Assembly (NCBI GenBank): GCA_965279595.1
Contig: OZ257246.1
Coordinates: forward strand, 930,001-994,000
DNA from: CAIKLP01 sp965279595
Lineage (GTDB): Bacteria; Bacteroidota; Bacteroidia; Sphingobacteriales; Sphingobacteriaceae
DNA: 64,000 bases
Direction of reading: 5' to 3'
The notes under the pieces were generated by a model. The model did not search any database and was not told the DNA's origin. It saw only the letters and a program-made list of their open reading frames with translations. Positions 43,692 to 51,898 of the stretch are shown in pieces; position 1 is the first letter of the stretch; every line of letters starts with the position of its first letter. The translations under genes were made by a program, and so were the position numbers.

Positions 43692-46600
43692 TTATTCTTC
43701 TTCTTGAGGTTCTATTTGAACATCATTATTGAAATTGCTTTTCACGAAATTACACCATTCACAATCTTTCTTAGCACAACCATTTGAAAATTCTGAATTC
43801 ATTATTTTTGAATAGGTTGAAGTAATTTGATCCGTTACTATTGCGATATCCTCTGGACGAATAATTATTTTTTCTTTTTTGTATTCATCTTTTACAGGTT
43901 CAATAAAATCAAATTCTGTGCTAACAACTTGCCAGTCTTTTAATCTGTAATTATCTAAAAGTATTTTATAGAAAACCGCTTGTCGCCAATAATCACCACC
44001 TAACAAATCTTTTTCAGAAGGACCTTTAAATTTTGGTTTTGCAGATTCATAATTCCCTGTTTTATAATCAACAACATTTACTTGGTTACCGTGAAATTCT
44101 AATTTATCTATTTTACCTTTTATTGGAACACCTTTTACTTCCACATTTTTTATCGGCATTTCAGTGATTACTATTTTCTCCCAAGAAGCAATATATTGAT
44201 CATAATAGGCTGGAATGATTTTATGACCATACTCCATTCTTCTTTCAAATTGTTCTTTGGTAAAGGCTTCTCTGTTTTTATTCATATACCAATCAAATTC
44301 TTTGATTAATATATTTTTATCTGGAAACGAGTTTGTTTCCATTACTATTTTAAAAAACTTATCTAAGGCCCAATGTACAGAGGAACCAAATGTCATTGTT
44401 TCATTTTTTCCACTTGGAACCATTACCAAGTTTTGAAAATAAAATTTGAGAGGACAGTTTAAGTAATTATTTAAATGCGTTACGCTAAGTGTATAATTTT
44501 CTAATGAATTTTTTAACCATTCTCGATCAAATAATTCCATTTTTATTTCTTCTTCCTCCATAAAGTTTAATCCGAAGAATGGAATTAAAATATTTTCTTC
44601 AACACTTATTTTTTCGATTGGAATATTTGCACCAGTTTCTATTTCTTTAACAAAAACAGAAGATTCTATTTCCGCACCTTTAGAATTATGTGTGCTATAA
44701 GAAATTTGCAAATGTGATTTAGCTCTAGTAATAGCGACATAAAACAATCTCCTTAATTCTTCAATAGGGTCACCTTTTGAATTGGATAAAAATAAAGTAT
44801 CAGGAATAAGATATCCATTATTCATTTTTCGTTTTCCTTCCCATACATTTTTATTGCTACCAATTAAAAAAACATATTTAAATTCTAAACCTTTTGATCC
44901 ATGGCAAGTTAAAAACTGTACTCCCTTTTCATTGAATAATGATTTATTTAACTCTAATGAAATACCATTTTCTTCCAATAAATTAATTGTTTCTATAAAT
45001 TGAATTAATGATAAACTAGGGTTTTTTCTGTTTTCATCTTTCAATAAATTAAAAATAGAAGAAAGTATTTGCATATACCAAGTCTTCTCTTTCGATTTTA
45101 AAATGTATGCTAAAACACCTCCTCTAGTTATGATCTTTTCAAAAAGATTTTGTAAAGTAAAATTATGTGATTCATGTATCCAATATTCAATATCTCTACT
45201 TAAACGAATCATGCTTTTGGTTGACTGACTCGCAAATAAATCTTCTTGTTTATTGGATAAATCATAAATCGTTTTGCGAATGGAAGTCTTTTCCTTATTT
45301 GAATAATTTTGTTTAGTAACAGCAACTGATATTTTTGCAATATCAATTGGTTGAATGTGAAAGAAATCGAAATGCATTATTTGGAAAAGAAATTCTTCGC
45401 CACTATAAGGCATTTCTTTCTCAGCTGCTAAATATCTTAAAATTGTAAATAACTTATTTGCAAATTCTGTTTTGAGAATATCAACCTTCTTTTTCGCAGA
45501 GATTGGGATATTTAATCTCTGAAAATATTTTGCTAATTCTTCACCTGACTTATGTTCTTTATAAATTATTGCAATTTCTTCTGGATTAATATTTTCATGC
45601 TCAATTAATTTTTGAACTTGATTGCTAATAGAAGCAAATTCTTCAAGTTCAGATGAATATTCAATTATTTGAGGTGTTATGTTCAGGTTTTGTAATTCTA
45701 AATTTTTGGATAGTAAATCCTTTGATAATCCTTCTCGTTTAAGTCTTTCCGAATTATTATCTATGAGTGCTTTAGAAATATCTAAAATTGTTTGTGTAGA
45801 TCGATAATTGTCGGTGAGCATTATGCTGTATAAATCTGCAGGAAACAAATCACAGAAATTTTGAATGTTTTCTACATTAGCACCTTGAAAACGATATATC
45901 GATTGATCATCATCACCAACTACAAATACATTAGGATGTTCCCAATAGCTTATCAGTAATTTAATTAGTTCATTTTGTGAACCACTTGTATCTTGATACT
46001 CATCAACTAAAATATATTGAAACTTTTCTTGGTAATTAAGTAAAAGATTTTCATCAGTTTTAAAAGCATTTAAAACCCAAAGAATCATATCATCAAAATC
46101 ATAAAGATTTTTGTCGGACATTAATTTTTGAAAGTTGTCGTATTCATCAACTGCAAATTTTAAAAGGTTAATTTTTTCTTTTTCTAATTCAAAGGAAGGT
46201 TTATAATCTCCAGCTTTATTATCCTTATATGCTTTACTATATCTAAATTCTTTGTAATAGTTTGAACCAACTTCTGCATTTTCAATTAATTGAATATATT
46301 CATCGGCTTTTGTTTTGATATAACTAGGAGACCAGTCTTCTTTCTTCATAATTGAAAAAAGTTTTTCTAGTCTATCAATTTCATAATAAACATCACCTCT
46401 GTATCTTTTTAATGGATTCCCTTCTTTAAATTGATGTATTAGTTTTCTGAATAGTTCTATTCGCTCCAAATCAGAAATAGGTTCAAGTGAAAGTTTGCCA
46501 AAATAGTCTAAGTTTTCTTGAATAATTTCATTGCAAAAAGCATGAAATGTAAAAATATTTACACGATATGCTTCTGGACCAATGAATGAGAAAAGACGCT

Positions 46601-46841
46601 TACGCATGGCAATTACACCTGCATCAGTATAGGTTAAGCAAAGTATATTATGTGCATTAGTACCGGTTTCCAATAAAATTTGTCCAATTCGAGCAGCAAG
46701 AATCTGTGTTTTTCCAGTGCCTGGTCCGGCAATAACTAATACTGGTCCTTCGGTTTGCTCAACAGCTTTACGTTGTTGTTCATTGAGGCCTTGTATAGCT
46801 TTTTTAAATTGCTCGTTATTTTGAATTAAATCTCTATTCAT
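43692..46841 (-). CDS. UvrD/Rep-type helicase fused to a RecB-family nuclease with Fe-S clasp
   Basis: 1049 residues. SF1A helicase motifs: Walker A IAGPGTGKTQIL at about 38-49, ILVDEYQDTSGSQNELIK, VVGDDDQSIYRFQGA, QFLTCHGSKGLEFKYVFLIG and RRLFYVAITRAKSHL. The C-terminal PD-(D/E)xK nuclease shows FGSSVHWALDKFFK, GKIDKLEF and VVDYKTGNY. A Cys near 795 (LNCPLKFYF) and three near 1020-1029 (CAKKDCEWC) match the four-cysteine Fe-S arrangement of AddB/Cas4-like nucleases. It probably acts in double-strand-break repair. A TATCTTTA near-match promoter box is at 46848-46855. Confidence 0.87.
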   Translation of the reverse strand: MNRDLIQNNEQFKKAIQGLNEQQRKAVEQTEGPVLVIAGPGTGKTQILAARIGQILLETGTNAHNILCLTYTDAGVIAMRKRLFSFIGPEAYRVNIFTFHAFCNEIIQENLDYFGKLSLEPISDLERIELFRKLIHQFKEGNPLKRYRGDVYYEIDRLEKLFSIMKKEDWSPSYIKTKADEYIQLIENAEVGSNYYKEFRYSKAYKDNKAGDYKPSFELEKEKINLLKFAVDEYDNFQKLMSDKNLYDFDDMILWVLNAFKTDENLLLNYQEKFQYILVDEYQDTSGSQNELIKLLISYWEHPNVFVVGDDDQSIYRFQGANVENIQNFCDLFPADLYSIMLTDNYRSTQTILDISKALIDNNSERLKREGLSKDLLSKNLELQNLNITPQIIEYSSELEEFASISNQVQKLIEHENINPEEIAIIYKEHKSGEELAKYFQRLNIPISAKKKVDILKTEFANKLFTILRYLAAEKEMPYSGEEFLFQIMHFDFFHIQPIDIAKISVAVTKQNYSNKEKTSIRKTIYDLSNKQEDLFASQSTKSMIRLSRDIEYWIHESHNFTLQNLFEKIITRGGVLAYILKSKEKTWYMQILSSIFNLLKDENRKNPSLSLIQFIETINLLEENGISLELNKSLFNEKGVQFLTCHGSKGLEFKYVFLIGSNKNVWEGKRKMNNGYLIPDTLFLSNSKGDPIEELRRLFYVAITRAKSHLQISYSTHNSKGAEIESSVFVKEIETGANIPIEKISVEENILIPFFGLNFMEEEEIKMELFDREWLKNSLENYTLSVTHLNNYLNCPLKFYFQNLVMVPSGKNETMTFGSSVHWALDKFFKIVMETNSFPDKNILIKEFDWYMNKNREAFTKEQFERRMEYGHKIIPAYYDQYIASWEKIVITEMPIKNVEVKGVPIKGKIDKLEFHGNQVNVVDYKTGNYESAKPKFKGPSEKDLLGGDYWRQAVFYKILLDNYRLKDWQVVSTEFDFIEPVKDEYKKEKIIIRPEDIAIVTDQITSTYSKIMNSEFSNGCAKKDCEWCNFVKSNFNNDVQIEPQEEE

Positions 46842-46986
46842 GTTGAATAAAGATAAAAAAAAGGCTGGATAAATTTGTTTAGCAGAATTGAGAAATAGAT
46901 GATTGAATTTTCTTCCGAAATATTAATTGAAACAAATACTATATTAAAATCAAACTAAAGAGTTAAACTTTACAATTAATTATATG

Positions 46987-47045
46987 TATTTGGAATGCTA
47001 AAAAAAAATAGTTAAAGCGGTGGCATGGCTTAAGCGGTGCCACCG
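46987..47045. repeat. 59-bp repeat, copy A (core in first orientation)
   Basis: Left part TATTTGGAAT (46987-46996), an A-run, then CGGTGGCA (47018-47025), centre TGGCTTAAGCGG (47026-47037) and TGCCACCG (47038-47045). The outer arms are an eight-base perfect inverted repeat. The second copy at 48303-48360 has the same left part and arms in direct orientation, but its centre is the reverse complement. It sits just past the stop of the 47048 gene. Confidence 0.85.
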
Positions 47046-47047
47046 AT

Positions 47048-47494
47048 TTAATTAACCCGAAACTTATATGTATTAGAAATATTTTGAATGATATTTCCTT
47101 CATTCTTCAAAGTAACTTTAAATACAGCTGTATTTTCTTTGTTTTTAAGTGAGTAAAAGTATGAATTGAATTCATAAATATTATTTGAAAAAATGAAATA
47201 TTGAACTACTCCATTAATGTATAAATTAACAATTACTTCATTTTTGGGCTTTTTTATATTATTATCTGTAAATATTCCAATAGTTGGGCTTAAGTCTAGA
47301 AATACTCTTAATGTATTAGTATCGCCCTGATTTGTAATTCCATATTCACCAACATGTACATGATTAATTTTCACTCTAAAAGAAGTATCTTCTTTATCAT
47401 AAAAATTTCCACTTAATGTTAGGTCATCCAACTCTTTATCTCTGCAAGAAATTATACTTAATGATAGTAAAACTAAGATGATATATTTTATCAT
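47048..47494 (-). CDS. Putative lipoprotein, unknown function
   Basis: A 148-residue protein with a lipoprotein signal (YIILVLLSLSIISC, Cys17) and a single beta-rich domain (FRVKINHVHVGEYGI, EVIVNLYINGVVQYFIF, TAVFKVTLKNEGNIIQNI) that may be an immunoglobulin-like sandwich. I do not recognise the family. It follows the 47500-48201 gene by five bases, so both are one operon, and that operon is bracketed by the two 59-bp repeats. Confidence 0.68.
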   Translation of the reverse strand: MIKYIILVLLSLSIISCRDKELDDLTLSGNFYDKEDTSFRVKINHVHVGEYGITNQGDTNTLRVFLDLSPTIGIFTDNNIKKPKNEVIVNLYINGVVQYFIFSNNIYEFNSYFYSLKNKENTAVFKVTLKNEGNIIQNISNTYKFRVN

Positions 47495-47499
47495 AATTT

Positions 47500-48201
47500 T
47501 TAAAATTTATATTTAATACAGAAAGAGTAGTTGTTTGGTAATACTAAAAAGGAGGAACTTATTGGTTCTGAATAAACAGGTTTAGCATATTTTTTATTGG
47601 TGTATTTAATTATTTTATAAAAACTAAATGCACTTACAGCAGATAGCGCTGCAAAGGCAACACCATAGTTTTGAAATTTATAGTAATTGTTTCTGTTTGT
47701 TTCCAATGAAGATTTTAATTTAACAATATCATTATAGTTAGATGCTTTATTGTAACTATCAAAATCATTTTGTGCTAATTCTTTTGAATTGGAAGATTGG
47801 TAAAATGAATAGGCACTTAAAACTAGACAAGCTCCAGTTGTCACAAAGCCTGCATAAACACTTGCTGATCTAATAGATTTGTTTTTTTTATCTAATTTAA
47901 GATAAGATTTATATTCGTTATTGTAGACCATTATTTTTCTAACCAAAATAGTTGAATCTTTTATTATCATAAATGAACTATTTACAGTTTCAAGTTTCGC
48001 ACCTTTAATAATAAACTGATGTAATCCAATAGGAAGTTTTAACTTTTCTTTTGCCTTAGCCAGAGTTGCAGCATCAATAGTTATTGATACTTCATCTGGA
48101 TAAACATAAAATTGAACAAATCCTGAATCTGTTTGTGAAAAAGAAAATTGGCAATTTAAAAATAGCACGAAGAGGCTGAATATTATTTTATTTGGTTTCA
48201 T
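47500..48201 (-). CDS. Exported PEGA-like protein with membrane segments, unknown function
   Basis: A 233-residue protein: signal peptide (IIFSLFVLFLNCQFSFSQ), a PEGA-like beta domain at about 25-95 (VQFYVYPDEVSITIDA, LPIGLHQFIIKGAKLET), then two hydrophobic helices (SVYAGFVTTGACLVLSAYSF and VAFAALSAVSAFSFYKII) separated by a Lys/Asn-rich helical stretch. Family not recognised. It is the upstream member of a two-gene set with the lipoprotein gene, between nrdJ and the helicase gene. Confidence 0.68.
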   Translation of the reverse strand: MKPNKIIFSLFVLFLNCQFSFSQTDSGFVQFYVYPDEVSITIDAATLAKAKEKLKLPIGLHQFIIKGAKLETVNSSFMIIKDSTILVRKIMVYNNEYKSYLKLDKKNKSIRSASVYAGFVTTGACLVLSAYSFYQSSNSKELAQNDFDSYNKASNYNDIVKLKSSLETNRNNYYKFQNYGVAFAALSAVSAFSFYKIIKYTNKKYAKPVYSEPISSSFLVLPNNYSFCIKYKF

Positions 48202-48256
48202 TTAATATTATCTCAGAATTTATGCCTATAAGTTTTATTTTAAAATTAAAAAAGGT

Positions 48257-48284
48257 TAAAAAAAAGCCCCAATTGATGGGGCTT
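48257..48284 (-). terminator. Terminator for nrdJ
   Basis: Read on the minus strand, AAGCCCC (48284-48278) pairs with GGGGCTT (48270-48264), followed by a T-run to 48257. It lies about 90 bases past the nrdJ stop, after repeat copy B. Confidence 0.88.
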
Positions 48285-48302
48285 CAATTATTAATTTTAA
48301 AA

Positions 48303-48360
48303 TATTTGGAATACTAAAAAAGTTTAATAAAGCGGTGGCACCGCTTAAGCCATGCCACCG
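48303..48360. repeat. 59-bp repeat, copy B (core flipped)
   Basis: TATTTGGAAT (48303-48312), an A-run, CGGTGGCA (48333-48340), centre CCGCTTAAGCCA (48341-48352) and TGCCACCG (48353-48360). Same layout and direct orientation as copy A, but the 12-base centre is exactly the reverse complement of copy A's. It lies between the nrdJ stop and its terminator. Confidence 0.85.
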
Positions 48361-48372
48361 GTTATAAAAACC

Positions 48373-51300
48373 TTAACTGCAACCTCCCTGTGTCCCACAA
48401 TTCAAACACTTGTAACAAGTCGCTGAGCGAATCATTATGTGTCCACATGTGCCACAAGCTGGAGCATCTGATTGAACTCCACCAGAGATATCAAATGCAG
48501 GTTTTGCATTTGCGTATTCTGAAGTGGTTACTTCAGTTTTTGGTGCTGTATTTTCAATTCTATTGCTGCTGTCTGGGTTTTCATCCTCATCAATTAATTG
48601 AGGGTTTCCTATAATTGCTTTTTGTTCTGTAATCACATGAACTAAATCTGCTCTGTTTAAATATTCATACCCTAACAAGCGGAATATATAATCAATTATA
48701 GAAGTGGCACTTTTGATATTGTCATGGCCAGCAACCATACCAGATGGTTCAAAGCGAGTGAAAGTAAATTTGTCAACAAACTCTTCTAAAGGCACACCAT
48801 ATTGTAACCCAACAGAAACAGCAATTGCAAAACAGTTCATTAATGAACGGAAGGTTGCACCTTCTTTATGCATGTCGATGAAGATTTCACCTAAAGTATT
48901 ATCTTCATATTCACCTGTACGAACATAAATTGTTTGTCCACCAACCGAAGCTTTTTGAGTGAAACCTCTGCGTTTTGATTGCATGCTTTTCTTCTCAACT
49001 ACACTTGAAAGTTGACGCTTGAATTTAGTGTCTTTTGACCTTTCAATTATTGCACGTGCAGCTTCCAAAACTTGATCAGGAGTTAAATCGCTAAGTTTAA
49101 CATTAGCAGCTTCTCCTAATACTTCTTCAACAGTTTCCAATTTATCATCTGACGATGCTTTTGTTGAAAGTGGTTGAGATAACTTACAACCATCACGATA
49201 TAGTGCATTGGCTTTCAAACCTAATTCCCAACTTAATTGGTAGCAATCTTTCATTTCTTCAATGGTTGCTTCATTAGGAAGGTTAATTGTTTTAGAAATC
49301 GCACCCGATAAGAAAGGTTGCGCAGCTGCCATCATTTTAATATGACCATGTGCATGAATATATCTTTGTCCGATTGTACCACAACGATTTGCGCAATCAA
49401 AAATTGGATAATGTTCTTCTTTCAAGAAAGGAGCACCTTCAATAGTCATAGTTCCACAAACAAATTCATTTGCTTCTGCAATTTGTTGTTTTGAAAAACC
49501 TAATGCTTGCAATAAATTAAAGTTTGATGAATTGTATTGTTCAGGTTTGAAGCCTAATCTTTTTATACAATCTTCTCCTAAAGACCAAATATTAAATCCG
49601 AATGAAATTTCAAATGCCGAAACCATTCCTTTGTCAACTTTTTCTAAATCATCTTGCGTAAATCCTTTTGCCGCTAATGAATCAAAGTTTATATGTGGAG
49701 CTCCAACAATTGTTGCATGCCCTTTTGCATAGTTTACAATAGTTTCAATTTGATGTTCATCATAACCCAAATTTCTTAAAGTTGCAGGAACTGCCAAATT
49801 GATAATTTTGAAATATCCACCACCAGAAAGTTTTTTAAATTTAACTAAGGCGAAGTCAGGTTCAATTCCTGTAGTATCGCAATCCATTACTAAACCAATT
49901 GTTCCAGTTGGAGCAATTACCGTAGTTTGAGCATTTCGATAACCATATTTCTCTCCTAGTTCAACTGCTTTATCCCAAGCATTACATGCCGCTGATAATA
50001 AATAATCTGGGCAATATTTTGGATCTATTCCAAGTGGTGCAATCTCTAAACCTTCATATGCATCAGTTGCATTATATGCTGCATAGCGATGATTTCTCAT
50101 AACACGCAACATGTGATTTTTATTCTCTTCGTATTTACTGAATGTTCCCAATTCTTTAGCCATTTCAGCAGAAGTTGAGTAAGCAACACCAGTCATGATA
50201 GCTGTAATTGCACCACTAATTGCTCTACCTTTATCGCTATCATAAGGGATACCAGCAACCATTAACATTGAACCTAAGTTGGCATAACCTAAACCTAGCG
50301 TTCTATAATCGTATGATAATTGAGCAACTTCTTTGGAAGGGAATTGAGCCATTAGTACAGAAATTTCTAATACCATGGTCCATATTCTACAAATATGTTC
50401 AAATCCTTTTACATCAAACTCTAAAGTTTTTTCATTAAAAAAATGACGAAGATTTACAGATGCTAAATTACATGCTGTATTATCTAAGAACATGTATTCT
50501 GAACAAGGATTTGAAGCGTTGATTCTTCCACCTTCTGGACAAGTATGCCATTCATTGATAGTTGTATCATATTGAACACCTGGATCTGCACATGCCCAAG
50601 CAGCAAATGAAATATCATTCCATAATTTTTCAGAAGAAACAGAACCTACTACTTTTCCATTTGTACGACCAATCAAATCCCAATTCTTTCCTTCTTTCAA
50701 AGCATGGAAAAAAGTATTTGGAATACGAACAGAGTTATTTGAATTTTGTCCAGCCACTGTGCGATAAGCCTCACCTTCATAATCAGAAGAATATCCTGCA
50801 GCAATTAATGCAGCAACTTTCTTCTCTTCTTCTACTTTCCAGTTAACAAAGCCTTCAATTTCTGGATGGTCAAGATCTAAACAAACCATTTTAGCAGCAC
50901 GACGAGTGGTACCTCCAGATTTTATTGCACCCGCAGCACGGTCACCAATTTTCAAAAATGACATTAAGCCAGAAGAATGTCCACCACCTGAAAGTTTTTC
51001 ACTTTCTCCTCTGATTTTTGAAAAGTTTGTACCTACACCAGAACCATATTTAAATATTCTTGCTTCACGAACCCATAAGTCCATGATACCACCTTCGTTA
51101 ACCAAATCATCTTCTACAGATAAAATGAAACAAGCATGTGGTTGTGGGCGTTCGTATGCTGAAGTAGATTTAGAAAGTTTTTCAGTTTCTGGATCTACAT
51201 AATAGTGACCTTGTGGTTTACCAGTAATTTGGTAAGAAGAATATAAACCTGTATTGAACCATTGAGGAGAATTAGGAGCAGCTAATTGACCAACAATTGT

Positions 51301-51672
51301 ATAAACTAACTCATCGTAAAATAACTGAGCATCATCATTAGATGCAAAGTATCCGTAACGTTTACCCCAATCCATCCAACAATGTGCCATTCTATGTGCA
51401 ACTTGTTTAATTGATTTTTCACCACCCATTGTGCCATCTTCTTGTGGTACACCAGCCTTTCGGAAATATTTTTGAGCTAAAATATCTGTTGCTACCTGTG
51501 ACCATGAATTTGGAACTTCTACATCATTCATTTCAAATACAGCATCACCGGCTGGATTTCTTATTACTGAAGTTCTTTTCTCATAGGTAAATAAATCATA
51601 AGGACTAACTCCTTTTTTGGTGAAATATCTTTCGATTTTCATGCCTTTTCCTTTGGTCTCTTTCTTGCTCAT
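48373..51672 (-). CDS. nrdJ: Vitamin B12-dependent ribonucleotide reductase (class II)
   Basis: Makes deoxyribonucleotides using adenosylcobalamin, with or without oxygen. The 1099-residue product has the class II catalytic core (SGVGTNFSKIRGE, GRINASNPCSEYMFLDNTACNL, TVIAPTGTIGLVMDCDTTGIEPDF), a TSCPD-type domain at about 905-1015 (GEIFIDMHKEGATFRSLM, SGMVAGHDNIKSATS) and a C-terminal Cys-rich zinc-ribbon tail (CGTCGHIM, CYKCLNCG) that can relay electrons from thioredoxin. The upstream region has a good promoter and two DnaA-box-like sites. Downstream lie repeat copy B and a terminator. Confidence 0.95.
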   Translation of the reverse strand: MSKKETKGKGMKIERYFTKKGVSPYDLFTYEKRTSVIRNPAGDAVFEMNDVEVPNSWSQVATDILAQKYFRKAGVPQEDGTMGGEKSIKQVAHRMAHCWMDWGKRYGYFASNDDAQLFYDELVYTIVGQLAAPNSPQWFNTGLYSSYQITGKPQGHYYVDPETEKLSKSTSAYERPQPHACFILSVEDDLVNEGGIMDLWVREARIFKYGSGVGTNFSKIRGESEKLSGGGHSSGLMSFLKIGDRAAGAIKSGGTTRRAAKMVCLDLDHPEIEGFVNWKVEEEKKVAALIAAGYSSDYEGEAYRTVAGQNSNNSVRIPNTFFHALKEGKNWDLIGRTNGKVVGSVSSEKLWNDISFAAWACADPGVQYDTTINEWHTCPEGGRINASNPCSEYMFLDNTACNLASVNLRHFFNEKTLEFDVKGFEHICRIWTMVLEISVLMAQFPSKEVAQLSYDYRTLGLGYANLGSMLMVAGIPYDSDKGRAISGAITAIMTGVAYSTSAEMAKELGTFSKYEENKNHMLRVMRNHRYAAYNATDAYEGLEIAPLGIDPKYCPDYLLSAACNAWDKAVELGEKYGYRNAQTTVIAPTGTIGLVMDCDTTGIEPDFALVKFKKLSGGGYFKIINLAVPATLRNLGYDEHQIETIVNYAKGHATIVGAPHINFDSLAAKGFTQDDLEKVDKGMVSAFEISFGFNIWSLGEDCIKRLGFKPEQYNSSNFNLLQALGFSKQQIAEANEFVCGTMTIEGAPFLKEEHYPIFDCANRCGTIGQRYIHAHGHIKMMAAAQPFLSGAISKTINLPNEATIEEMKDCYQLSWELGLKANALYRDGCKLSQPLSTKASSDDKLETVEEVLGEAANVKLSDLTPDQVLEAARAIIERSKDTKFKRQLSSVVEKKSMQSKRRGFTQKASVGGQTIYVRTGEYEDNTLGEIFIDMHKEGATFRSLMNCFAIAVSVGLQYGVPLEEFVDKFTFTRFEPSGMVAGHDNIKSATSIIDYIFRLLGYEYLNRADLVHVITEQKAIIGNPQLIDEDENPDSSNRIENTAPKTEVTTSEYANAKPAFDISGGVQSDAPACGTCGHIMIRSATCYKCLNCGTQGGCS

Positions 51673-51728
51673 CTTAAATAATTAATATGTTGTGGTTAGG
51701 TTGGTTAAAAAGTATAGGTGTTTTTCAT

Positions 51729-51760
51729 CAAAGTTAATTCAGAGGCTACCCCACATCAAA
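51729..51760 (-). promoter_or_regulatory. nrdJ promoter (-33 TTTG, 20-nt spacer, -7 TAACTTTG)
   Basis: On the minus strand TTTG (51760-51757), a 20-base spacer and TAACTTTG (51736-51729) together match the Bacteroidota primary-sigma consensus TTTG / TAnnTTTG. It is the most complete promoter match in the window. Transcription would begin near 51724, giving a leader of about 50 bases to nrdJ. Confidence 0.68.
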
Positions 51761-51765
51761 AATGA

Positions 51766-51854
51766 GTTTTCCACAGTTGAGTCAATTAAGTAGGCTCATG
51801 AGGTCAGAATGCAATTAAACAACTGAAAACCAGTTGTTAAGTGCTGTGGAAAAC
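51766..51854. promoter_or_regulatory. Inverted DnaA-box-like pair upstream of nrdJ
   Basis: GTTTTCCACAG (51766-51776) and CTGTGGAAAAC (51844-51854) are perfect 11-base inverted repeats. Each contains TTTTCCACA, which fits the relaxed DnaA box TTWTNCACA. Between them AACAACTG/CAGTTGTT (51818-51825 and 51831-51838) forms an inner hairpin. The nearer arm lies directly upstream of the -33 box of the predicted nrdJ promoter. Either DNA operator or folded RNA at the pyk 3' end. Confidence 0.5.
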
Positions 51855-51898
51855 ATTAAAATTCAAGAAAATTTGCCAATAAATTTTAAAATTCGGAA

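Noticed and set aside
47013..47045. Repeat copy A as an ordinary intrinsic terminator
   Set aside because: The T-run on the minus strand starts about ten bases after the stem, and copy B, with the same stem, is followed by a separate complete terminator; the repeat identity explains more.
51673..51898. Cobalamin riboswitch before nrdJ
   Set aside because: No B12-box sequence was recognised, and the predicted promoter leaves a leader of only about 50 bases, too short for that riboswitch.
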